Origin: Opitutaceae bacterium
GTDB taxonomy: Bacteria > Verrucomicrobiota > Verrucomicrobiae > Opitutales > Opitutaceae
DNA: 11,717 nt
Assembly: GCA_031266495.1 (NCBI GenBank)
Contig: JAISAX010000088.1
Span: forward strand, 1-11,717
Direction of reading: 5' to 3'
The notes below the pieces were generated by a model. It ran no database searches and was not told where the DNA came from. It saw only the letters and a program-made list of their open reading frames with translations. Shown piece by piece: positions 6,310 to 11,717 of the stretch (its first letter is position 1; each line of letters starts with the position of its first letter). A program made the translations under genes and the position numbers.

Positions 6310-6450
6310 GGGAGGGAGGTGCATGTTGAAGTGCCGACTACCTTGAGCGCCGAACAACGCCGCCTGCTCGAAGAGTTCGCCCGCGTAAGCGGCGACGGCG
6401 GCGAGTCGGCCTCCAGGAGTTGGTTCGACAAGGCGAAGAAACTTTTCTGA
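6310..6450 (+). pseudogene. dnaJ 3'-end fragment C (best preserved)
   Basis: The frame reads GREVHVEVPTTLSAEQRRLL, then EEFARVSG and SASRSWFDKAKKLF-stop. This is the clearest DnaJ match of the three: a GxxHVxVxVPT strand, SAEQRxLLEEF helix and S-x-S-W/F-F-D-K-x-K-x-L-F tail are at the C-terminal end of DnaJ in many bacteria. About 47 codons remain; the J domain, glycine/phenylalanine region and CxxCxGxG zinc repeats are missing. The frame stays open up to 6232, but that stretch comes from the REP doublet and is not DnaJ-like. No start or ribosome-binding site supports expression. Confidence 0.68.
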
Positions 6451-6454
6451 GCGA

Positions 6455-6463
6455 GGGGGGGGG
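6455..6463. repeat. G9 tract after dnaJ-like fragment C
   Basis: Nine G start four bases after the stop of fragment C, in the same relative place as the G8 tract after fragment A. The following 90 bases up to the glycoside hydrolase stop contain nothing I can name; no convincing terminator is visible for that gene. Confidence 0.85.
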
Positions 6464-6553
6464 ATGTGTCAGAAGTTACAGAGAAGTTTACGTATGAACC
6501 TTGTGTGCAAATGCAGTCGAAATAGCACCGATCGGTAAAAGCACATCGGCAGG

Positions 6554-8959
6554 TTATCGTTCTTTATTGAAACTGATCGTGGGGAAATACTCTGCCTCAC
6601 GAAAACGCTCCTCGTCCGGAACGATGGACATGAAGCTTTCCCGTTTGTCGCCATCGTTGTCATTCACTATAACATTGAAACCAATGCCATGCGTTGCGGC
6701 GGTCGCCTGATTCAGGTCAACGGCGGAGAAAGGAATTTCCAGTTCATAAAGCGTGGTTTTTGCTGTCTCATCCCGTTTGGTATTCAAAACCACATTTGAT
6801 GCCACGGTTTCTTTGTTGAACGGTTTCGGTGCCAAAAACACCTGGACCCCGGAGCCTTTATCGACTCGATGTGCCAAACCAAAATCCCATATCGAATTTT
6901 GCTTCAAATCCAGCATGACCTGAACGCTGTCCCTTTCCGAAATGGCTGCGCCGCTGGAAGGTTGAACATGAATATCGTCCCGGACCAGAATCTTGAATTT
7001 CAATGCGTTTCGGGTTTTTCCCACCCATACTTTGGCGCTGAGATCGTCCGGCCCTTTCCAGAAAAGATGCGCAGTGGTCGGGTCGTTTATCATGGTGGAG
7101 ACGACCTGCGAGGATTCTTCAAGGACGACGGTCGGTTGCTCGCTGAAACCGTAAGCGGGAAGCGCAAGCCCTGTGATGTTATCGCTTGCCTGTTTTGTCA
7201 GCGACTTGGCTTTGGCGATGACCGGTTCGGTGCTTTGTCCCACAATGCGAAGCGTCGATGGTTCTCCAGAAATCGGTAAAATCACTTTCCCGTTCTCCAT
7301 GGGCAAAGGGGTTTCATTGCCCCACAAATCGATCCGGGTCGCTTTGCCAGTGATATTGGAAACGGGGACACCCAGGTCTGTTTTGCTGCTCGTCCAGGAG
7401 GGGATCAGATAATCACCGGATTTTCCTTTAAATAGATACAGACAGGCGGTCGGGGTTTCCGTGGACAAATCGCGGACAAATTGCGCTCCGCTATAAGATA
7501 GCACCAGGGAATTATAGGCGACATAGACAGGCTTGGGATAAAAATCCCGGGTGACCAGGCCGAAATTATGTTCATTATCCTTGGGGTTCCTGCCCTTGTT
7601 GCGGAGGTTATACCAGTTGTAACCAATCGCTCCTTTTGCCCAGGAAAAGATCAGTTTCTGGAACAAAGTCCGCGCCTGTCCATTTTCCCCCGTGACCATT
7701 GAGGAGACCGCGGTTTCATTGGCATACCATGGTTTCCTGTTTCCAAATGAAGCGAGTCGCTCAATACGGGATTTGTAACCGGGAAACACTCCATGACCGT
7801 GAAACGCAAGGATGTCATACTTTCCCGATCGTATAACTGAAGGCAGCGTCTCCGGGTTGATTGCCTTGGCGTCTGGCACAGGGATGGTCGTAATGCCCCC
7901 GTTGAATACTTTCCAGTGAGGAGCCGTTTTCCTGATCTCGTCATAACCAATTTCCAACATCTTGATATAATGGCTGGTTGGAAAGTTCGCAAAGGAGTAG
8001 TGATCCGGTTCGTTCCAGATTTCGGCGAAACGAATCCTGTCCCGATAACGGTCGGTAAATTTATGTACAAAGGCCCTCCAGTGATCAAGATCGGGAGGAG
8101 CGGTTGGGCGGCGTTCCGGCATCAGCGGCGTCCATCCCTTTGCGATGGCCCAACCGGGTGTCCATGTATAAATGGGCATTACCTCGATGCCATATTGGCC
8201 AAAGATATCGACCACGGAATCAAAGGATGCAAAATTCCATTCATCCGGTTTGCGTTGTATTCGCCCCCATCCGACATCTTCGCGCATGGCTTTTACTCCG
8301 CACCATGCGGCAGCCATGGCCTCCAATTCCTGTTCTTCGCGGCTATAACGCTGCGGATGCCCGCAAACGCCAAATATAAAACCGTCGGAAAGTCCTTCGG
8401 TGGGGCCGGCCGGGTTCATGTAGGCATGGCTGAGCGTGCTCTCTTCCGTATGCCCGTCCTGCACGCGGCGGACATTGATCTTGTATGCCCCAAAGGCAGG
8501 GGGCGCGGGGAGCGGAATAAACATATCCCCACTGTCGTTCATCCCGATTTTCCGGACGGGTCCGGACGGGTCGTTCCAATTGGGCCCTGTTATCGAGTAT
8601 TCGATAATCTCCGGCGTGTTTCGCCCGGGATTGTGTTCTATCCGCAAGCCCAGCTTTTGTTCGTCCCCCGGTTTGAGCACATGAATGGGATTGCCCGTCT
8701 CCAGCGTGATTTTCGGACGAGTATATGTAGGGCGCCCGGGACCATCCCAAGAGACAGTGTAGGTAGGCTGATTATCCCATGTCTCCAGTTTCCCGCTCTG
8801 CCCTTGTTTGGCAAAGCGCAGTGAGGAAATTGCAAGTTCCGGCGCATTTAACAATGGTTCCGCATGGGAAAAGGGTGCGGTGGCCAATGTGCAGGCAATC
8901 AGCGTCAAGGATCGGAAAAGAAGTTCCGTCGTCAGGCTGCGGACTGGTTCAGGTATCAT
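6554..8959 (-). CDS. Secreted clan GH-A glycoside hydrolase with C-terminal CBM9-like region
   Basis: This 801-residue protein has a Sec-type signal peptide (basic start, hydrophobic 14-30, cleavage probably after SHA at 33). Residues 40-185 form a beta-rich N-terminal region. A TIM-barrel domain follows (about 190-490), starting DGFIFGVCGHP. FAEIWNEPDHYSF (311-323) carries the clan GH-A acid/base Glu317 in the NEP motif, and WYANETAVSS (411-420) places Glu415 as the likely nucleophile. HGHG (387-390) fits the strand between them. Residues 490-580 look like the small beta domain seen after GH39/GH5-like barrels, and about 605-798 resemble a CBM9-type carbohydrate-binding domain ending MSIVPDEERFREAEYFPTIS. 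The substrate cannot be told; a plant or algal heteropolysaccharide is plausible. AAGGAG (8990-8985) lies 25 bases before the ATG, too far for a normal ribosome-binding site, and no nearer start codon exists. The leader carries a very G-rich stretch (9003-9035). Confidence 0.85.
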   Translation of the reverse strand: MIPEPVRSLTTELLFRSLTLIACTLATAPFSHAEPLLNAPELAISSLRFAKQGQSGKLETWDNQPTYTVSWDGPGRPTYTRPKITLETGNPIHVLKPGDEQKLGLRIEHNPGRNTPEIIEYSITGPNWNDPSGPVRKIGMNDSGDMFIPLPAPPAFGAYKINVRRVQDGHTEESTLSHAYMNPAGPTEGLSDGFIFGVCGHPQRYSREEQELEAMAAAWCGVKAMREDVGWGRIQRKPDEWNFASFDSVVDIFGQYGIEVMPIYTWTPGWAIAKGWTPLMPERRPTAPPDLDHWRAFVHKFTDRYRDRIRFAEIWNEPDHYSFANFPTSHYIKMLEIGYDEIRKTAPHWKVFNGGITTIPVPDAKAINPETLPSVIRSGKYDILAFHGHGVFPGYKSRIERLASFGNRKPWYANETAVSSMVTGENGQARTLFQKLIFSWAKGAIGYNWYNLRNKGRNPKDNEHNFGLVTRDFYPKPVYVAYNSLVLSYSGAQFVRDLSTETPTACLYLFKGKSGDYLIPSWTSSKTDLGVPVSNITGKATRIDLWGNETPLPMENGKVILPISGEPSTLRIVGQSTEPVIAKAKSLTKQASDNITGLALPAYGFSEQPTVVLEESSQVVSTMINDPTTAHLFWKGPDDLSAKVWVGKTRNALKFKILVRDDIHVQPSSGAAISERDSVQVMLDLKQNSIWDFGLAHRVDKGSGVQVFLAPKPFNKETVASNVVLNTKRDETAKTTLYELEIPFSAVDLNQATAATHGIGFNVIVNDNDGDKRESFMSIVPDEERFREAEYFPTISFNKER

Positions 8960-9002
8960 GGATTCGTTTGGCGGTAGTGGTTTTCTCCTTACTCGTGGCC
9001 GT

Positions 9003-9035
9003 CCCCCTCCCCCCCCCCCCTCCTCCTCCTCCTCC
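9003..9035 (-). promoter_or_regulatory. G-rich leader with G12 tract upstream of the glycoside hydrolase
   Basis: On the minus strand, five GGA triplets run into twelve G (9020-9009), then A and five more G (9007-9003). The tract is about 50 bases before the hydrolase ATG and 60 bases after the PEP-CTERM stop. If transcribed it could fold as an RNA G-quadruplex; if it overlaps a promoter, length changes could tune expression. No promoter is recognisable with confidence. Confidence 0.5.
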
Positions 9036-9096
9036 GCGTCCGTTTGCGAATGGGCAGACGCGGGAGAGGCGGGAGAGAGACTGCGTTGCCACAGCG

Positions 9097-10569
9097 TTAC
9101 CGGCGTGGCATCCCGCGAAGGAATGTCACAAGCGCGAGGATACAGGCTCCAGCGAGCAGCGTGAAGGTGCCTGGCTCCGGAATGGCTGAGCCTACGCTGA
9201 GGATGATGGAGGTGTTGTCGCCGGAGAGAGCGAGGCTGACCTCGTGGCCGTTGAGGATGCCGGTCAGGTTGGCGCCAAGCGTGCCCGTGATACTCCCGGT
9301 GGAAGCGAGCAGGGTATAATCGCCGGTTCCGAAACCCTCGACAAATGTGAAGCTGAAGCTGTCGAGATCGATGTTGCCGGTGCCGATCTCGATGGTGCCG
9401 GAGGTCAGCGAAACGGCGGTGCTGGTGGCGATGGCGCCGAATGTGAATGCCAATGCGCTGTCACCGGCCTGGGTGAGGTCGAGCTTGCCGGTGCCGAGCG
9501 CGAGGGTGAGCGTACCGGTGCCTTCGTCACCGGGGGAGAGTTTGCCATTGCCCGAAACAACGACGTCGGCATTGGCCGTGGTGATCGTTCCTTTGCCGGC
9601 GAGCGTGCCTGTTCCGTTGATCGTATATTGTCCGCCGCCGGTGTGCCCGCCGTTGACGACCAGCGTTCCACCGTCGATCAAGGTGGTTCCGCTATAGCTG
9701 TTGCTGGCGTGGGTCAGCGTCTGCACGCCGTCGCCCGTCTTGACGAGAGAGAGTGTGATTATCCCGCCTTGGGTGTTTGTCGTTATAGTATCAAGCAATC
9801 TGCCTGCATAGGAAAACGTGTCATTAGTCATTCCGTCGAGCGTCAGTGTGCCGGTGTTGTAACGATAAGCTGCGTCGAGAGTGTAGATTCGCCCGCCGCC
9901 CGTTATTCCGCGTGCGGTGATGCCGCCTGAACCCGGAGAAGCCGACGTTCCTTTATAGGCATAAATGGACAGGGAAGTGTTGGTGCCGCTGGCTATGTCG
10001 ATTACATCGAAGGTGGCATTCTTCGCGTTTACCACCAGGGTACTGTTCGTCCCGATGGTGGTCGTCCCGGTCACGGCAAGCTGGTCCAACTGCAACGTCT
10101 CGTTCTGCTGTCCGAGCTGCAACTGGCCGCCATTGGCGGCGAGCGTGATCGTGCCGATGGCGAGCGAAAGCGTATTGGTGCTCGTGTTACGAAAACGGAG
10201 AATCCCCGAACCACTTTTGGCAAGGGTGCCGATCGAGAGGCTGGCGGTCCCGGTCCCGGCCTGGATTTCCCATGTGGATACAGGTGCCACCTCAAATCCA
10301 GCCACGGAGAAATTTCCGTTAACCAGCAATGATCCATATTGATTCGGTGTCTTGATAACGGCATCGGCACCGGAAGGAGCACTACCGCTATTCCACTTTG
10401 TGTCGTCAGACCAATTCCCGTCCGGGGACGAATCCCAGATGAAGTCGGCGGCGGGGAGCGGGGATATTCCTGCGATCAGGAGGCTCACGATGGCGAGTCC
10501 TCGTTTGTACAGCTTTTGTGGTGTTTTCATAATTCTGGTCATTCGGCAGTGCGTTTGTGGTGTATTCAT
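9097..10569 (-). CDS. PEP-CTERM protein with autotransporter-associated beta-strand repeats
   Basis: This 490-residue protein is an exported, envelope-sorted beta-helix protein. It has a signal peptide (YKRGLAIVSLL, cleavage near ADF at 41-43), a FIWDSSPDGNWSDDTKWNSG opening typical of verrucomicrobial surface proteins (43-62), and glycine/threonine-rich beta strands throughout. SLVKTGDGVQTLTHASNSYS (residues 274-293) followed by GTTLIDGGTLVVNGG is a passenger-associated repeat of the TIGR02601/PF12951 type. The C-terminus has IPEPGTFTLL (463-472), a hydrophobic stretch and RGMPRR, the tripartite PEP-CTERM signal recognised by exosortase. There is no autotransporter barrel, so it is likely cell-surface or exopolysaccharide associated. 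The ATG at 10569 or the internal ATG at 10530 (MKTPQKL, a neater signal peptide) could be the start; neither has a good ribosome-binding site. It lies 88 bp after the pseudopilin and 137 bp before the hydrolase, on the same strand. Confidence 0.88.
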   Translation of the reverse strand: MNTPQTHCRMTRIMKTPQKLYKRGLAIVSLLIAGISPLPAADFIWDSSPDGNWSDDTKWNSGSAPSGADAVIKTPNQYGSLLVNGNFSVAGFEVAPVSTWEIQAGTGTASLSIGTLAKSGSGILRFRNTSTNTLSLAIGTITLAANGGQLQLGQQNETLQLDQLAVTGTTTIGTNSTLVVNAKNATFDVIDIASGTNTSLSIYAYKGTSASPGSGGITARGITGGGRIYTLDAAYRYNTGTLTLDGMTNDTFSYAGRLLDTITTNTQGGIITLSLVKTGDGVQTLTHASNSYSGTTLIDGGTLVVNGGHTGGGQYTINGTGTLAGKGTITTANADVVVSGNGKLSPGDEGTGTLTLALGTGKLDLTQAGDSALAFTFGAIATSTAVSLTSGTIEIGTGNIDLDSFSFTFVEGFGTGDYTLLASTGSITGTLGANLTGILNGHEVSLALSGDNTSIILSVGSAIPEPGTFTLLAGACILALVTFLRGMPRR

Positions 10570-10589
10570 GTTTTCTTACAAAGAGTCAT
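10566..10589 (-). other. Seven-codon upstream mini-ORF overlapping the PEP-CTERM start
   Basis: ATG at 10589-10587, directly after the C11 run of the transcript, opens MTLCKKT-stop. Its TGA overlaps the PEP-CTERM ATG as ATGA (10569-10566), a layout that would allow translational coupling. It may be chance; no ribosome-binding site supports it. Confidence 0.2.
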
Positions 10590-10600
10590 GGGGGGGGGGG
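10590..10600. repeat. G11 tract in the leader of the PEP-CTERM gene
   Basis: Eleven G on the plus strand (C in the minus-strand transcript) begin 21 bases upstream of the PEP-CTERM start codon. The place is where length changes could affect promoter spacing or ribosome access. The 88-bp interval holds no other clear signal apart from a weak 8-bp inverted repeat (10608-10615 and 10651-10658). Confidence 0.85.
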
Positions 10601-10657
10601 AATTCGGAAAGACGGTGCGATCCAGTTTCTGTTCGGGGTGTCTTGGTCGTCCGTCTT

Positions 10658-11494
10658 TTAGTAGTCCGTTTTCAGATTGTCGAAGTCACCGCTATCCGGA
10701 TCGAGCAGCTTGCAATGGCCGTCCATCAGAAGGACGCCGGCTTTGCCGCCGTGAGCCCGCGTGAGATCCTTCTGATTACTCACTTTGGTACAGTGCCAGT
10801 ATTGAGCCAGTTGGTAATCGGCAATGTGGTATTCAGCCAGCAATACAGAACAGGAGGGTTCCTCGAATGTGGTAAACGGCTTGCCCCACAGTTGAGTTAG
10901 TCCGTTTTTAGTGACTCGTCCGGCATAAGAAACCTTGCCGTTGGGCGCTCCCTTGAAGCGAAGCGCCCAGTTGGCGTCCGACATGCCGGTGTCGTCTTTC
11001 GGGCAGGCAAAAACGGCACGATTGTTGATATAGGCCGGATACAAAGCCTGCCACCAGGCTTTGTTCGTCGAACTTTCGTTGACCGGGAGGAAGCCCCCCT
11101 TGTTGTCGTTCACGTAGAGCATGAGGCCGACGTGAAGCTGGCGAAGGTTGGAGATACATTGGGCGGACCGGGCCTTGTCGCGCACCACACCCGTCACCGG
11201 GATAAGGATTCCGGCGAGGATGCCGATGATGGCGATGACGGTCAGCAGCTCGATCAGGGTGAAGCCGCGCCAGGCGCGGCTGATTTTCGATTTTGGATTC
11301 TCGATTTTCGATTGGGCGCTGCCGCGCCGCAGGATTGCGGATGTGTTGGCTTGGTCATTCGAAAATCGGGAATCGAGAATCGAAAATTCTTCGCGCAGTT
11401 CGATCAGGGTGAAGGCGCGACGGATGACAGCCGCCGACTTCCGTCTGGCGAAAGTCGGGAATGCTGTGCGGGGAGAGGAAACAGGGGGCTTCAT
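10658..11494 (-). CDS. Type II-secretion-like pseudopilin with H-X9-DG domain and duplicated FTLIEL motif
   Basis: This 278-residue protein has a class III (prepilin) signal: RGFTLIELLTVIAIIGILAG (76-95), with cleavage expected after Gly77 and N-methylation of Phe78. The transmembrane helix runs to about 97, then DKARSAQCISNLRQLHVGL (106-124), and a globular domain. HGGKAGVLLMDG (248-259) is the exact H-X9-DG motif of the DUF1559-type pseudopilins that are expanded in Verrucomicrobiota and Planctomycetota. The N-terminus is odd: a first RRAFTLIEL (25-33) lies exactly 50 residues earlier, has Ala in place of the Gly needed at -1, and lacks the hydrophobic helix. Between the copies is the low-complexity REEFSILDSRFSN...QSKIENPKSKI peptide encoded by an inverted repeat. 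The leader is therefore 77 residues, unusually long. ATG 11494 is the only ATG before the true motif. It heads the cluster with the PEP-CTERM and hydrolase genes. Confidence 0.88.
   Translation of the reverse strand: MKPPVSSPRTAFPTFARRKSAAVIRRAFTLIELREEFSILDSRFSNDQANTSAILRRGSAQSKIENPKSKISRAWRGFTLIELLTVIAIIGILAGILIPVTGVVRDKARSAQCISNLRQLHVGLMLYVNDNKGGFLPVNESSTNKAWWQALYPAYINNRAVFACPKDDTGMSDANWALRFKGAPNGKVSYAGRVTKNGLTQLWGKPFTTFEEPSCSVLLAEYHIADYQLAQYWHCTKVSNQKDLTRAHGGKAGVLLMDGHCKLLDPDSGDFDNLKTDY
11246..11422. repeat. 150-bp in-frame insertion flanked by direct repeats in the pseudopilin gene
   Basis: Direct copies at 11246-11271 and 11396-11421 agree at 23 of 26 positions (core TCGATCAGGGTGAAG) and are offset by exactly 150 bp. 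Both encode FTLIEL on the minus strand. Between them lie two inverted arms rich in GATTTTCGA (about 11282-11313 and 11357-11389). The structure resembles a palindromic repeat inserted with, or bounded by, a duplication of the prepilin motif. The interval carries no stop in the pilin frame. Confidence 0.8.
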
Positions 11495-11581
11495 GCTGGC
11501 AACAATTCCAGCAGGGGCGGTTACCCGCTCAACCGGAAAGCCATGCAGAATCCGTTCATTTCATTGTCCGATTCGGTATGC

Positions 11582-11717
11582 CTACGTTGTCCAACGGTAG
11601 AGCGTCACGTCAGGGAAACGGTCGAAATCACCGTCGAAACTGGCCACGCCTTCCGCATCATGCACAGCACTGGCGGCCAGCATGGCATCACCGAAATCAA
11701 CATTGGCGGACACGACC
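11582..11717 (-). CDS. PIN-domain protein, C-terminal part (VapC-type toxin candidate)
   Basis: The last 136 bases encode, on the minus strand, a partial protein ending at TAG 11584-11582. It reads VVSANVDFGDAMLAASAVHD and then ASFDGDFDRFPDVTLY-RWTT-stop. DAMLAASA is the PIN-domain motif with the third acidic residue, and SFDGDFDRFP supplies the last acidic cluster. PIN proteins are Mg-dependent RNases, usually the toxin of VapBC pairs. The N-terminus and any antitoxin lie outside the window. It precedes the pseudopilin on the same strand by 87 bp; that stretch holds no clear promoter. Confidence 0.8.
   Translation of the reverse strand, partial: VVSANVDFGDAMLAASAVHDAEGVASFDGDFDRFPDVTLYRWTT

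Noticed and set aside
8551..8570. Perfect 10-bp tandem duplication TCCGGACGGG inside the hydrolase
   Set aside because: Just two units within an open, plausible frame; no sign of function.
7916..8824. Plus-strand frame of 302 codons opposite the glycoside hydrolase
   Set aside because: Antisense to a gene with catalytic motifs and signal peptide; no recognisable domain.
10608..10658. Inverted repeat AAAGACGG / CCGTCTTT after the pseudopilin as a terminator
   Set aside because: Only 8 bp of stem with a loop of 35 bases, and no T-run follows on the minus strand.

Overview
The window looks like an accessory stretch of a high-G+C chromosome from the Verrucomicrobiota, most likely Opitutales/Opitutaceae. 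The main clues are a pseudopilin with the H-X9-DG C-terminal motif, a PEP-CTERM protein with autotransporter-type beta-strand repeats, a secreted glycoside hydrolase, the general lack of strong Shine-Dalgarno sites, and many short palindromic repeats. The taxon is inferred, not proven.

Left half (1-6450) is a patchwork of single-gene or two-gene modules separated by short fragments that resemble the 3' end of dnaJ. In order: a long poly-G tract and a REP doublet (3-192); a DUF4143-type AAA ATPase on the minus strand (214-1449) with a 15-C tract inside its coding sequence; dnaJ-like fragment A (1612-1738); an AlbA_2/HATPase regulator-like gene on the minus strand (1785-3098); an addiction-module antitoxin (3252-3482) followed by a RelE/ParE-type toxin broken by a 158-bp MITE-like insertion (3482-3972); dnaJ-like fragment B (3972-4082); a second, larger AlbA_2/HATPase gene on the plus strand (4096-6102); a nested palindromic element (about 6096-6289); and dnaJ-like fragment C (6310-6450). 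All three dnaJ-like fragments point the same way and end at the same stop, as expected if successive insertions or duplications accumulated at a dnaJ 3' end.

Right half (6554-11494) is a minus-strand cluster read from right to left: pseudopilin (11494-10658), PEP-CTERM beta-strand protein (10569-9097), and a secreted clan GH-A glycoside hydrolase with a C-terminal CBM9-like region (8959-6554). Together they suggest cell-envelope or extracellular polysaccharide handling. The pseudopilin carries a 150-bp in-frame duplication/insertion that doubles its FTLIEL motif. The window ends inside a minus-strand PIN-domain (VapC-type) gene (11717-11582).

Running through everything are unusually many G/C homopolymers (8 to 27 bases): one in a coding sequence, two in the leaders of the genes for exported proteins, and others beside the dnaJ-like fragments. 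They could be contingency (phase-variation) tracts, hypermutable junk, or in part sequencing artefacts.
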